Source: Leifsonia xyli subsp. cynodontis DSM 46306
GTDB lineage: Bacteria > Actinomycetota > Actinomycetes > Actinomycetales > Microbacteriaceae
Reading direction: 5' to 3'
Length of the DNA: 64,000 bases
NCBI RefSeq assembly: GCF_000470775.1
Contig: NC_022438.1
Location: 1,426,001-1,490,000, forward strand
The notes beneath the pieces are model-generated. The model was given only the letters and a program-made list of their open reading frames with translations. It was not told the origin of the DNA and ran no database searches. Position numbers and translations under genes: made by a program. Shown here in pieces: positions 20,786 through 30,517 of this stretch (its first letter is position 1; every line of letters starts with the position of its first letter).

Positions 20786-23700
20786 TCGTCCGCCTCCTCG
20801 ATCGTGGTGATGCCCACCGTGAAGTCGCCCGCGTTGGCGAACTGCCCGGCGCCGAACGTCTTCACGAACGCACCGGTCGCCGCCGCGACCTCGACGGTCC
20901 GTGCGAGCGTCTCGCTCGCGATGTCGACCTCGGTCGCGAGGCCGAGCGCGCGGGCGTCGTCGCCGTGCTCGAACGAGAGAGTGAGGGCGATGCGGTCGCT
21001 GACGTCCAGGCCGGCGGCCTTGCGGGTGTCCTGCACGGCGCGGACGATGTCGCGAGCCAGGCCCTCGGCCTCCAGCTCCGGTGTGAGCGCGGTGTCCAGT
21101 TCGAGGTACACGCCGTTCTCGAACCGTGCGGTCGGCGCGGAGATCACGACGGCGAGCTCGTACTCGCCCGGCTCCAGTTCGACGCCGCCGGCGGTCACGA
21201 CGCCGTCGGCCTCCGACCAGTCACCGCTCTTGGCGGCGCGGATGACCTCTTGGACCCGCTTGCCGATACGGGGGCCGAGCTGGCGGGCGTTGACGGTCAG
21301 CGCCCGCTCGACCCCGCTGTGCTCGCCCTCGACCAGGCGGACGGCCTTGACGTTGAGCTCATCGCGCAGGATGGCCTCGAACGGCGCCAGGGCGGCGGCG
21401 CCCTCCGCAACGACCGTGAGGGAGGCGAGCGGGAGCCGCACCCGGAGCCCCGCCTGTTTGCGCAGCGACAGCGCTGTGGAGCTGATCGCGCGCACCCGGT
21501 CCATCGCCGCCACCAGGGCGTCGTCGGCCGGGAGCTCGGCGGCGTCCGGCCAGTCGGTGAGATGGACGCTGCGCCCGCCGGTCAGATCCTTCCAGATCCG
21601 CTCGGTGACCAGCGGCAGCAGCGGTGCGGCCACGCGCGTCAGGGTCTCAAGCACCGTGTACAGCGTGTCGAACGCCTCAGCGCCGGCGCCCTCCCCATCC
21701 ACACCCGCCCAGAACCGGTCTCGAGAGCGGCGCACATACCAATTGGTGAGCAGATCGGCGAAGTCTCGCAGCTTCGCCGAGGCGAGCGTCGAGTCGAGCG
21801 CGTCGAGGTCGACGGTCACAGCCTCCACGAGATCGCGGGTCTTGGCCAGCAGGTAGCGGTCGAGCACAGCGGTGGATGCCGTGGACCGCTTCGCCTCGTA
21901 CCCCGTCGCATTGGCGTACAGCGAGAAGAAGTACCAGGTGTTCCACAACGGCAGCAGCACCTGACGGACGCCCTCGCGGATGCCCTCTTCGGTCACGACG
22001 AGGTTGCCGCCGCGCAGCACCGGGCTCGACATGAGGAACCAGCGCATCGCATCCGATCCGTCGCGATCGAACACATCGTTGACGTCCGGGTAGTTCCGCA
22101 GCGACTTCGACATCTTCTGGCCGTCGTTGCCGAGCACGATGCCGTGGCTGATGACGTTCGTGAACGCGGGCCGGTCGAACAGCGCGGTCGAGAGCGCGTG
22201 CAGCAGGTAGAACCAGCCGCGCGTCTGCCCGATGTACTCGACGATGAAGTCGGCGGGATTGTGGGCGCCGAACCAGTCGTTGTTCTCGAACGGGTAATGC
22301 ACCTGGGCGAACGGCATCGACCCGGAGTCGAACCACACGTCCAGCACGTCCGGGATGCGGCGCATGGTCGAGCGCCCGGTCGGGTCGTCCGGGTTCGACC
22401 GGGTGAGGTCGTCGACGAACGGCCGGTGGAGGTCCGGCTCGCCGTCGGCGTTCAGCGGCATGCGGCCGAAGTCGCGCTCCAGGTCTGCGAGCGAGCCGTA
22501 GACATCCACTCGCGGATAGTCCGGATCGTCGCTCTTCCACACCGGGATGGGCGAGCCGAAGTACCGGTTGCGGCTGATCGACCAGTCGCGGGCGCCCGCC
22601 AGCCACTTGCCGAACTGGCCGTCCTTGACGTTCTCGGGCACCCAGGCGATCTCCTGGTTGAGGTCCACCATCCGGTCGCGGAAGTCGGTGACGCGCACGA
22701 ACCAGCTGGAGACCGCCTTGTAGATGAGCGGGTTCCGGCACCGCCAGCAGTGCGGGTACGAGTGCTCGTAGCTCGCCTGGCGCAGCAGGCGGCCGTCCTC
22801 GCGCAGCAGCTTGGTGAGCGGCTTGCCGGCCTCGAAGACCTGCAGGCCCGCGACGTCCTGGACCGCCGGCAGGAACCGGGCGCCGTCGTCCACCGAGATG
22901 ATGACAGGGATGCCGGCCGCCTCGCAGACGCGCTGGTCGTCCTCGCCGTAGGCCGGGGCCTGGTGGACGATGCCGGTGCCGTCCTCGGTGGTGACGTAGT
23001 CGTCGACCAGGATCTGCCACGCGTTCTGCGTGCCCCAGGTCTCGGTGTCGGCGTAGTAGTCCCACAGCCGGTCGTACGTGACGCCCTCGAGCTCGCGGCC
23101 GGGGATGGTGCGCGTCACGGCGGCGCGGGCCGCCTCCGGCGAGCCGTAGCCGAGGTCCTTGGCATAGTTGCCGACCAGGTCGATCGCGAGCAGATACTCC
23201 CCGCTCAGCACCTCCTCGTCTCCTCGCCCGTGTACGTCGGCCGCGCCGTTCGGACCGGCGGGCACCACGGCGTACTGGATGTCGGGGCCGACCACCAGCG
23301 CCATGTTCGTCGGCAGCGTCCAGGGCGTCGTCGTCCACGCGAGCGCCCGCACGCCGGTCAGCCCGAGCGACTCGGCCTTCGCCCCGGTCAGCGGGAAGGT
23401 GACCGTGACGGTCTGATCCTGCCGCATCTTGTAGACGTCGTCGTCCATCCGCAGCTCGTGGTTGGACAGCGGCGTCTGATCGCGCCAGCAGTACGGCAGC
23501 ACACGATAGCCCTCGTAGGCGAGCCCCTTCTCGTGCAGCTGTTTGAACGCCCAGATCACCGACTCCATGTAGGTCGTGTCGAGCGTCTTGTAGCCGTTGT
23601 CGAAATCGACCCAGCGCGCCTGGCGGGTGACGTACTGCTGCCACTCGCGCGTGTACCTGAGCTCGGAGTCCTTCGCGGCCTGGTTGAAGGCGGCGAGGCC

Positions 23701-24072
23701 CATCTCCTCGATCTGGCTCTTGTCGGTGATGCCCAGCTGCCGCTCGGCCTCCAGCTCGGCAGGGAGACCGTGGGTGTCCCAGCCGAAGCGGCGCTCGACC
23801 TTCTTGCCACGCATGGTCTGGTAGCGCGGGAAAACGTCTTTGGCGTACCCCGTCAGCAGATGGCCGTAGTGCGGCAGGCCGTTGGCGAAGGGGGGGCCGT
23901 CGTAGAAGACCCACTCGGGAGCACCGTCGCGGTTGTCGATGGTGGCGCGGAAAGTGCCGTCCCGGTCCCAGAACGCGAGCACATCCTCCTCGATCTCCGG
24001 GAACACCGGCGAGGGGGTCACGGGCTGAGCCTCGGGCTCCTGGCCCTCCGGCGCGGATAAGGGGTACGGCAT
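20782..24072 (-). CDS. ileS: Isoleucyl-tRNA synthetase
   Basis: 1096 aa from ATG 24072, preceded by AGGAGAG. The long actinobacterial/eukaryote-like type. [17 protein letters not shown] (about 68-84) contains the HxGH element, the editing domain lies at about 200-420, and [11 protein letters not shown] the second signature. The C-terminal part ([40 protein letters not shown]) is the tRNA-binding extension. It charges tRNA-Ile. A T-box leader upstream controls it, and folC-DUF4233-ndk follow with overlapping starts and stops. Confidence 0.97.
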   Translation of the reverse strand: MPYPLSAPEGQEPEAQPVTPSPVFPEIEEDVLAFWDRDGTFRATIDNRDGAPEWVFYDGPPFANGLPHYGHLLTGYAKDVFPRYQTMRGKKVERRFGWDTHGLPAELEAERQLGITDKSQIEEMGLAAFNQAAKDSELRYTREWQQYVTRQARWVDFDNGYKTLDTTYMESVIWAFKQLHEKGLAYEGYRVLPYCWRDQTPLSNHELRMDDDVYKMRQDQTVTVTFPLTGAKAESLGLTGVRALAWTTTPWTLPTNMALVVGPDIQYAVVPAGPNGAADVHGRGDEEVLSGEYLLAIDLVGNYAKDLGYGSPEAARAAVTRTIPGRELEGVTYDRLWDYYADTETWGTQNAWQILVDDYVTTEDGTGIVHQAPAYGEDDQRVCEAAGIPVIISVDDGARFLPAVQDVAGLQVFEAGKPLTKLLREDGRLLRQASYEHSYPHCWRCRNPLIYKAVSSWFVRVTDFRDRMVDLNQEIAWVPENVKDGQFGKWLAGARDWSISRNRYFGSPIPVWKSDDPDYPRVDVYGSLADLERDFGRMPLNADGEPDLHRPFVDDLTRSNPDDPTGRSTMRRIPDVLDVWFDSGSMPFAQVHYPFENNDWFGAHNPADFIVEYIGQTRGWFYLLHALSTALFDRPAFTNVISHGIVLGNDGQKMSKSLRNYPDVNDVFDRDGSDAMRWFLMSSPVLRGGNLVVTEEGIREGVRQVLLPLWNTWYFFSLYANATGYEAKRSTASTAVLDRYLLAKTRDLVEAVTVDLDALDSTLASAKLRDFADLLTNWYVRRSRDRFWAGVDGEGAGAEAFDTLYTVLETLTRVAAPLLPLVTERIWKDLTGGRSVHLTDWPDAAELPADDALVAAMDRVRAISSTALSLRKQAGLRVRLPLASLTVVAEGAAALAPFEAILRDELNVKAVRLVEGEHSGVERALTVNARQLGPRIGKRVQEVIRAAKSGDWSEADGVVTAGGVELEPGEYELAVVISAPTARFENGVYLELDTALTPELEAEGLARDIVRAVQDTRKAAGLDVSDRIALTLSFEHGDDARALGLATEVDIASETLARTVEVAAATGAFVKTFGAGQFANAGDFTVGITTIEEADE

Positions 24073-24084
24073 TTCTCTCCTGGC

Positions 24085-24295
24085 AGTCGTCGCTGTTGCG
24101 CACGAGGACGCCGGTCGCTGTCGCGACCGTCGCGGTACCACCCCGCTTGCCCCCTCCAGCCACGATGCCGGATGAGGCCACTCATTCACCGGCTGTGACG
24201 GGCCGCACCCGTTCGGTTCTACTGAGCGGGCCGCCCCGCTGTTCTTCCGAAGACTCGCCGGTGATGGCCGGGTCGATGTCTGTGCCGTCCATTCT
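24085..24295 (-). promoter_or_regulatory. T-box riboswitch of ileS
   Basis: The minus strand carries the invariant T-box GGGGTGGTACCGCG at 24144-24131, whose UGGU pairs with the ACCA end of uncharged tRNA-Ile. Upstream is CACCGGCGAGTCTTCGGAAG, the conserved stem region of actinobacterial ileS leaders. Two Ile codons (ATC) lie in the short stem I region, one at 24277-24275 in GACATCGAC and one in GGCCATCACCGG about 14 bases later; I cannot decide which is the specifier. No terminator with a T-run separates the T-box from the ribosome site, which fits the translational, ultrashort-stem-I type known from actinobacteria. Boundaries are approximate. Confidence 0.88.
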
Positions 24296-24318
24296 AGCCC
24301 GTGCCGCGGGGACGGCGG

Positions 24319-24933
24319 TCAGGCGGAGGGGAGCGCGGTCGAGTAGCCCCGGCACACTGGCTCGACGGCCTCCCGCACCAGCGGCGCCAGCGGCCCTCGG
24401 CCGACCCCCGCTCGGGCCCACATCCCCACCGCGGCGACACCCGCGCCCACGACGGCCGCCGCCGCGGTGGGGGGCAGCAGCCCCTCCACGTCATCCCCCG
24501 TCCGCGCAGCGATCGCCGCCGCGACCTGTCGCACCACCTCCAGAAAACGCGGCAGCGCAGACGCCTGAAGTTCGGCGTCCGTCCCCATCAATTCGACCTG
24601 GGTGACGGCCAGCGGCAACCGGCCAGGGCCGAATCCCTCCGCGAGCCGGAGCACGGCGATCAGCACGGCGTCCATCGGCGGGATGCCCGCGTCCGGCGCG
24701 GCGAGCAGCTCCGGCAAGCCCTTGAGCGCCTCGTCGACCTCCAGCCAGAGCAGGTCGCTCTTCGACGCGAAGTAGTTGAAGAAGGTCGCCCGGCTCACAC
24801 CCGCCCGACGTGCGATGTCGTCCACTGTCGTTCCCGCGTAGGTCTGTTCCAGGAACAGCTCGGCTGCGGCCTCGGCCAGCATCGCGCGCGAGGAGGCGCG
24901 CGGACGGCCGGACCCGGAATTCCTGGTGTTCAT
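24319..24933 (-). CDS. TetR-family regulator
   Basis: 204 aa. An N-terminal helix-turn-helix spans about 17-60 (EAAAELFLEQTYAGTTVDDI, ARRAGVSRATFFNYFASKSD). The C-terminal ligand domain is not recognisable. The ATG at 24933 follows GGAGGAGACAGCGC. The gene is divergent from an MHS transporter 86 bases away and probably represses it. A 17-base direct repeat lies in the shared region. Confidence 0.9.
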   Translation of the reverse strand: MNTRNSGSGRPRASSRAMLAEAAAELFLEQTYAGTTVDDIARRAGVSRATFFNYFASKSDLLWLEVDEALKGLPELLAAPDAGIPPMDAVLIAVLRLAEGFGPGRLPLAVTQVELMGTDAELQASALPRFLEVVRQVAAAIAARTGDDVEGLLPPTAAAAVVGAGVAAVGMWARAGVGRGPLAPLVREAVEPVCRGYSTALPSA

Positions 24934-24935
24934 GC

Positions 24936-24972
24936 GCTGTCTCCTCCCGCTTGATGCTGTCTCCTCGCGCTT
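24936..24972. repeat. Tandem 17-base repeat in the TetR/MFS control region
   Basis: GCTGTCTCCTCCCGCTT (24936-24952) and GCTGTCTCCTCGCGCTT (24956-24972) differ at one base, period 20. The first copy contains the tetR ribosome site on the other strand. Two turns of DNA apart, it could be an operator pair or a simple duplication. Confidence 0.55.
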
Positions 24973-25019
24973 CGCTTATTATGAGACCCGGTTCCGCTAT
25001 CCCCGCCAGAAAGGCGACT

Positions 25020-26339
25020 TTGACTTCCACCGCCACCCCCATCGCCGGCGGCGCCGAGCGCCCGGACCTCCCACCGGGAACCGCCCGCCGCGTCACCATC
25101 GCGTCCTTCGTCGGCACCGCCCTCGAATCGTACGACTTCTCCCTCTACGCCTTCTTCGCCGCTTTCTTCGCCGGGCCGCTGTTCTTCGCGCCGCTCGGGG
25201 CGTTCGGCGGTGTGCTCGCGGGCTTCCTCGCCATCGCGGCGGGGTACGTCATCCGCCCGGTCGGTGCGATCCTCTTCGGCCACCTGGGCGACCGGATCGG
25301 GCGGCGGCCGGTTCTGCTGACGACGATCCTGCTGATGGGCGTGAGCACCGGTCTGGTCGGCGTGCTGCCCGCCTATGCGGCCGCGGGATGGTTCGGCGGC
25401 GTGACGCTCGTCGTCCTGCGGCTCGTGCAGGGGCTCTCGCTCGGCGGCGAATGGGGCGGCTCCATCCTGCTGGCGACCGAGTACGCGAACCCGAAGCGCC
25501 GCGGGTTCTCCGCGGCCCTCCCCCAGCTCGGATCGCCGGTGGGGAGCATCCTGAGCGCTACCGTGTTCATCGTGCTGACGGTCGCGCTGCCGAGCGCCGA
25601 CCTCGCGGCCTGGGGCTGGCGCATCCCGTTCCTGACGGCGTTCCCGCTGCTCCTCGTCTCCCTCTACCTGCGCTGGTCGCTCGAGGAGACGCCGGTGTTC
25701 AAGAAGCTGCTCGAGACCGGCCGGCGCGAGCGCTTCCCGGTGATCGAGGTTTTCCGCAAAGCGCCCGCCGGCTTCGCGCTCGCGGTCGGCGCGGGAGTGC
25801 TGGGCATCGGGTCGTACTCGCTCATGAACACCTACATGGTCGACTACGGCACGTCCGTCCTGAGATTCTCCTTCGGGGATCTGCTCATCGCCACCACGAT
25901 CGGCGGCCTGCTCCAACTGGTCGCCATCCCGCTGTTCGGCCTCTGGGCCACCCGGATCGGCTCAGCGCGCATCGTCGCCATCGGCGCGGCCGGGACGCTG
26001 CTCATCGCCTTCCCGATGTACTTCGTGCTCCAATCGGCGACCTTCGGGGTGCTCGTCGGCTCGATGATCGTCGGCGGCGTCCTGCCCACGCTCGCCTGGG
26101 CGGGGCTCGGCGGGCTGATGGCTGATCTGTTCCCGAGCGAGGTGCGCTACAGCGCGCTCTCGGTCGCGTACAGCATCGCGGCGCTCCTGACCGCGTTCGT
26201 GCCCCCGCTGACACTGCTGCTCGGCAAGGCGACCGGCAACGCGTGGTGGCATCCGGGCATCGTCCTGGCTGTCATGTCGGGGATCTCCCTGCTCTCGGCG
26301 TGGGCCGCATCCCGGCGCCAGCCCCTGATCGACGCCTGA
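25020..26339 (+). CDS. MHS-type major facilitator transporter
   Basis: About 439 aa from TTG 25020, which has AGAAAGG five bases upstream; an in-frame ATG at 24981 lies further up without a ribosome site. Twelve membrane segments are expected. FVGTALESYDFSLYAFFAAF (about 29), GYVIRPVGAILFGHLGDRIG and RRPVLLTTILLMG, and GLSLGGEWGGSILLATEYAN are the metabolite:H+ symporter signatures. Substrates in the family are organic acids, osmolytes or similar; this one is unknown. Divergent TetR gene. Confidence 0.88.
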   Translation: MTSTATPIAGGAERPDLPPGTARRVTIASFVGTALESYDFSLYAFFAAFFAGPLFFAPLGAFGGVLAGFLAIAAGYVIRPVGAILFGHLGDRIGRRPVLLTTILLMGVSTGLVGVLPAYAAAGWFGGVTLVVLRLVQGLSLGGEWGGSILLATEYANPKRRGFSAALPQLGSPVGSILSATVFIVLTVALPSADLAAWGWRIPFLTAFPLLLVSLYLRWSLEETPVFKKLLETGRRERFPVIEVFRKAPAGFALAVGAGVLGIGSYSLMNTYMVDYGTSVLRFSFGDLLIATTIGGLLQLVAIPLFGLWATRIGSARIVAIGAAGTLLIAFPMYFVLQSATFGVLVGSMIVGGVLPTLAWAGLGGLMADLFPSEVRYSALSVAYSIAALLTAFVPPLTLLLGKATGNAWWHPGIVLAVMSGISLLSAWAASRRQPLIDA

Positions 26340-26444
26340 GGCCGCCCGCCGCCCCGGGGACGGTGTGCGCTAATCTTGACGACGAACAACGACACTCAGG
26401 CACCCCGTGGACACGGTGCCGCACATATCGCGATCGGAGACACC

Positions 26445-29060
26445 ATGAGCGCTGCCAACCCCGTGCCCGAGAAACCCGCACTGGAGGGGTTGGAAGACAA
26501 ATGGGGCGCCCGCTGGCAGCACAACGGGACCTACCTGTTCGACCGCGCCGCGGCCATCGCCGCCGACCGCGACGCCGTCTACTCGATCGACACCCCGCCG
26601 CCCACAGCCTCCGGCTCCCTCCACATCGGCCACGTCTTCAGCTACACGCACACAGACGTCGTGGCGCGGTTCCAGCGGATGCGCGGCAAGCACGTCTTCT
26701 ATCCGATGGGCTGGGACGACAACGGCCTGCCCACCGAGCGGCGCGTCCAGAACTACTACGGCGTCCGCTGCGACCCGACGCTCCCCTACGATCCCGGATT
26801 CGCACCGCCGTTCGAGGGCGGCGACAACAAATCCAGTAAGGCCGCCGACCAGAAGCCGATCTCGCGGCGCAACTTCATCGAGCTGTGCGAGCGGTTGACG
26901 GTCGAGGACGAGAAGCAGTTCGAGGCGCTCTGGCGCTCACTCGGGCTCTCCGTGGACTGGTCGCAGACCTACCGGACCATCGGCGAGGAGTCGCTGCGCA
27001 CCTCGCAGCTGGCCTTCCTGCGCAATGTGAAGCGCGGCGAGGCCTACCAGGCGCTCGCGCCGACGCTGTGGGACGTCACGTTCCGCACCGCCGTCGCGCA
27101 GGCCGAGCTGGAGGATCGGGAGCAGCCGAGCGCCTACCACCGCGTCACGTTCCACGGCGCGGACGGACCGGTGTACATCGAGACCACCCGGCCCGAACTG
27201 CTGCCGGCCTGCGTGGCGCTTGTGGCGCATCCCGACGACGAGCGGTACCAGCCGCTCTTCGGTCAGACGGTCCGCACACCCGTGTTCGGCGTCGAGGTGC
27301 CGGTGGTCGCCCACCACCTCGCCCAGCCGGACAAAGGATCGGGCATCGCCATGATCTGCACCTTCGGCGACATCACCGACGTCACCTGGTGGCGCGAGCT
27401 CGACCTGCCGAACCGGGCGATCATCGGCTTCGACGGACGTCTCCTGAGCGAACCGCCGGCGGCGATCGAGAGCGAAGCCGGCCGCGAGGCGTACGCGCAG
27501 CTCGCGGGGAAGACGGTGTTCTCGGCCAAGCAGGCCGTCGTCGAGCTGCTGCGCGCTTCGGGCGATCTGATCGGGGACCCGAAGCCCATCCAGCACCCCG
27601 TCAAGTTCTTCGAGAAGGGCGACAAACCCCTCGAGATCGTCTCCACCCGGCAGTGGTACGTGAAGAACGGCGCCCGGGACGAGCAGTTGCGCGAACGGCT
27701 CATCGAACTCGGCCGCGGTATCGGCTGGCACCCGGACTTCATGCGCGTGCGCTACGAGAACTGGGTGAACGGGCTCACCGGCGACTGGCTCATCTCCCGT
27801 CAGCGTTTCTTCGGCGTGCCCATCCCGGTCTGGTACCCGCTCGACGAGAAGGGCGATCCGCTCTTCGATCAGCCCATTCTGCCCGACGAAGAATCCCTCC
27901 CGGTCGACCCCTCCTCGGACGCCGCTCCCGGTTTCGACGAGACTCAGCGCGGCCAAGCGGGCGGCTTCGCCGGCGAGCACGATGTGATGGACACCTGGAT
28001 GACCTCTTCGCTGACTCCGCAGCTCGCCGGCGGCTGGGAGCGGGGCGCGGACGGGGAGCTGTTCGCAGCCGTCTCCCCGTTCGATCTGCGTCCGCAGGGT
28101 CAGGACATCATCCGCACCTGGCTGTTCTCCACCCTGCTGCGCTCCCAGCTGGAGCAGGGTGTCGCGCCGTGGAGGAACGCTGCCCTCTCCGGGTTCATCG
28201 TGGACCCCGACCGCAAGAAGATGTCGAAGTCGAAAGGCAATGTGGTCACCCCCGCCGACATCCTCGAGCGCCACGGATCGGATGCGGTGCGCTACTGGGC
28301 GGCCTCCTCGCGCCTCGGCACGGACGCGGCATTCGACCCGCAGAACCCGACGCAGATCAAGATCGGCCGGCGGCTGGCGATCAAGCTGCTCAACGCGGCC
28401 AAGTTCATCCTCGGCTTCGACGCCCCCGCCTCGCTCGACCTCGCTCAGGTCACCGTCCCACTGGACCGCAGCATGCTGCAACACCTCACGGACGCGACCA
28501 CGGACGCGACCACGGCGCTCGACGCCTACGACCACGCCCGCGCGCTGGAGACGACAGAGACGTTCTTCTGGACATTCTGCGACGATTACCTCGAACTCGT
28601 GAAGGAGCGCGCCTACGGCGAGGCTTCCCCCGGACAGTTGTCGGCCGTCGTGGCGCTGCGGACGGCGCTCTCCGCCTTCCTGCGGCTGTTCGCTCCGGTG
28701 CTCCCGTTCGCGGCGGAGGAAGCGTGGAGGTGGTGGAACGAAGGCTCCGTCCACCTCGCCGCCTGGCCGGCAGCGGCCGAGACCTCCGTGGGCGGGGAGG
28801 ACGCCCGCGCCGTCCTCAGCGTGGTCGGCCGGGCTCTGACCGGCATCCGGGGCGCCAAGACCGCCGCCAAGGCCTCGCAGCGCACACCCGTCGACTCGGC
28901 CGTCATCACCGGTCCCGCGGGCGACCTCGCCGTCATCGAGTCGGCCGCTGACGACCTCCGCTCGGTGGGCAGAATCGTGGAACTGCGTTTCGCAGCGGGA
29001 GAAGACCTGGCGGTCGCGGATATCGTTCTCACGCAGGCACTCGACGAGGAGGAGCGATGA
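26445..29060 (+). CDS. valS: Valyl-tRNA synthetase
   Basis: 871 aa from ATG 26445 (GGAGACACC before it); a 23-codon longer start exists without a good site. SIDTPPPTASGSLHIGHVFS (about 47-66) holds the HIGH element, the editing domain follows at about 200-350, and DRKKMSKSKGNVVTPADILE near 590 is the KMSKS loop. It is the shorter class without a long C-terminal coiled coil. It charges tRNA-Val. The ATG of the next gene overlaps the stop (ATGA, 29057-29060). Confidence 0.96.
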   Translation: MSAANPVPEKPALEGLEDKWGARWQHNGTYLFDRAAAIAADRDAVYSIDTPPPTASGSLHIGHVFSYTHTDVVARFQRMRGKHVFYPMGWDDNGLPTERRVQNYYGVRCDPTLPYDPGFAPPFEGGDNKSSKAADQKPISRRNFIELCERLTVEDEKQFEALWRSLGLSVDWSQTYRTIGEESLRTSQLAFLRNVKRGEAYQALAPTLWDVTFRTAVAQAELEDREQPSAYHRVTFHGADGPVYIETTRPELLPACVALVAHPDDERYQPLFGQTVRTPVFGVEVPVVAHHLAQPDKGSGIAMICTFGDITDVTWWRELDLPNRAIIGFDGRLLSEPPAAIESEAGREAYAQLAGKTVFSAKQAVVELLRASGDLIGDPKPIQHPVKFFEKGDKPLEIVSTRQWYVKNGARDEQLRERLIELGRGIGWHPDFMRVRYENWVNGLTGDWLISRQRFFGVPIPVWYPLDEKGDPLFDQPILPDEESLPVDPSSDAAPGFDETQRGQAGGFAGEHDVMDTWMTSSLTPQLAGGWERGADGELFAAVSPFDLRPQGQDIIRTWLFSTLLRSQLEQGVAPWRNAALSGFIVDPDRKKMSKSKGNVVTPADILERHGSDAVRYWAASSRLGTDAAFDPQNPTQIKIGRRLAIKLLNAAKFILGFDAPASLDLAQVTVPLDRSMLQHLTDATTDATTALDAYDHARALETTETFFWTFCDDYLELVKERAYGEASPGQLSAVVALRTALSAFLRLFAPVLPFAAEEAWRWWNEGSVHLAAWPAAAETSVGGEDARAVLSVVGRALTGIRGAKTAAKASQRTPVDSAVITGPAGDLAVIESAADDLRSVGRIVELRFAAGEDLAVADIVLTQALDEEER

Positions 29061-29503
29061 CAACAAGTGTCCGGCGCGTGGAGGACAGCGAGTTCTTCGC
29101 CTGGCTCGACCTTTACACCGGGTACGGGGAGTTCTACGAGACCCCGATCACCGATGAGAAAGCGCTCCTGGTCTGGAGCTGGATCACCAACGAGGGGAAC
29201 GCCCTGGAAGCCTACTTCGCGGTGGACCAGAAGGACACTCCGATCGGCCTCGTACACGCCCGCGAATTCGCCCGCCCCCTCGACGGGAGCAGGGGCCTGT
29301 ACCTCGACGACCTCTTCGTGCGCCCCGGAGCGCGCGGCGCGGGGGCGGGCGCCGCACTGCTGGAACGGTTGCGCGAGACCGCCAGGGAGCGCGGCCTCTC
29401 CGTCGTCCGCTGGATCACCGCGAAAGACAATGAGACCGCCCGCGAACTCTACGACAGGGTCGCGGAGAAGACAGAGTGGGTCACCTACGACCTCGTCCCT
29501 TGA
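29057..29503 (+). CDS. GNAT acetyltransferase, first of a tandem pair
   Basis: 148 aa. The GNAT motif A is LYLDDLFVRPGARGAGAGAA (about 81-100), with the acetyl-CoA loop RGAGAG. The N-terminus VRRVEDSEFFAWLDLYTGYG is nearly repeated in the next gene. It overlaps valS, and is probably translated with it. Substrate unknown. Confidence 0.88.
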   Translation: MTTSVRRVEDSEFFAWLDLYTGYGEFYETPITDEKALLVWSWITNEGNALEAYFAVDQKDTPIGLVHAREFARPLDGSRGLYLDDLFVRPGARGAGAGAALLERLRETARERGLSVVRWITAKDNETARELYDRVAEKTEWVTYDLVP

Positions 29504-29570
29504 GACCAGCCGAACAGTGTCCAGAACCCGAACCGAGCGACTCTGCGCGGGGAGGCGAGAGGAGGAATCC

Positions 29571-30041
29571 ATGTCGATCGACGTGCGGCCGATTCGGGAG
29601 GGCGATTTCTTCGCCTGGCTCGATCTGTATGCGAAATACGCGGAGTTCTGCGAGAGCGAGCTGACCGATCAGAAGGCGCTGACGCTCTGGTCCTGGCTCA
29701 CCGACGCCCAGCACGAAGAATCGGGCTACGTCGCCGTGGACGACGGCCGCCTCGTCGGTCTCGCTCATGTCCGCGAGTTCGCCCGCCCGCTGGAGGGCGA
29801 CCGCGGACTTTTCCTCGACGATCTGTTCGTGCTCGAGACCGAGCGCGGGCACGGCATCGGCCACGACCTCATCCAGGCGATCCGTTCCCTCGCGAAAGAG
29901 CGCAGCCTCGGCGCGGTGCAGTGGATCGCCGACCACGACAACGCCCACGCCCAGCGCGTCTACGATTCGGTGGCGAGCCGCACTTCCTGGGTCACCTACG
30001 AGATCGACCTGGTCGCCCTGCAGAACGGAGAGAAGAGCTGA
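29571..30041 (+). CDS. GNAT acetyltransferase, second of a tandem pair
   Basis: 156 aa from ATG 29571 (GAGGAGGAATCC before it). It matches its neighbour in DFFAWLDLYAKYAEF, EFARPLEGDRGLFLDDLFV and the C-terminal SWVTYEIDLV, so the pair arose by duplication. The motif A loop is here ETERGHGIGHDL. The shared downstream gene starts on its stop codon (TGATG). Substrate unknown. Confidence 0.88.
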   Translation: MSIDVRPIREGDFFAWLDLYAKYAEFCESELTDQKALTLWSWLTDAQHEESGYVAVDDGRLVGLAHVREFARPLEGDRGLFLDDLFVLETERGHGIGHDLIQAIRSLAKERSLGAVQWIADHDNAHAQRVYDSVASRTSWVTYEIDLVALQNGEKS

Positions 30042-30307
30042 TGCAGCTGGGAACCCGCTGGACCGTGGGAGAACAGGCTCCTGCCTCCCTGCCCGCTGTC
30101 GTCTCCGATGCGGTCGCCGCCGTCGAGCGGGAACTGGCCGCCACCGGCGTGGAGACAGACGGCTGGCGCTGGACACTGACCTGGCTGGAGGGCGAGCCTG
30201 TCGTCGAACTCGACGACGGGACAGTCATCCGCTACGACCCCCGAGAGGATTCCGCGGTCATCGCCCAGCCGGCCGAGACCGATCCGGGCGACGCCGAGGA
30301 GCGCTGA
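30041..30307 (+). CDS. Small acidic hypothetical protein
   Basis: 88 aa, ATG overlapping the GNAT stop (TGATG). Mostly acidic, with WTLTWLEGEPVVELDDGTVI (about 44-63) suggesting a short beta-structure. No signal peptide or membrane segment. Its only clue is coupling to the two acetyltransferases and valS. I do not recognise it. Confidence 0.6.
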   Translation: MQLGTRWTVGEQAPASLPAVVSDAVAAVERELAATGVETDGWRWTLTWLEGEPVVELDDGTVIRYDPREDSAVIAQPAETDPGDAEER

Positions 30308-30517
30308 GGCTCCCGCTGACGCCTCAGCGCGGCAGCTGGGGCAGGATGCTGGCGGCGGTGTCCCGGGTGGTTTCCATAGCGTCCACCCGCTGGTGGTAGG
30401 TAGGCGGGCGGGTGCGGTGTCGCGTTCCCCACGCGATGAGCGCGCGACCAAGCGAGAGCGCGGCTCGGTGGCTGAGCGGCGGGCGCAACGGGACCGAGAC
30501 GGCACCGACCTGGACGC

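Noticed and set aside
20965-24060. 1031-codon open frame antisense to ileS
   Set aside because: High-GC shadow: ileS is a clear enzyme on the other strand, and this frame has no recognisable domain.
24182-24421. 79-codon frame ([13 protein letters not shown]) upstream of ileS
   Set aside because: It overlies the T-box leader; the text is explained by the conserved RNA.
26937-29066. 709-codon open frame antisense to valS
   Set aside because: Shadow; composition is typical of reverse frames in high-GC genes.
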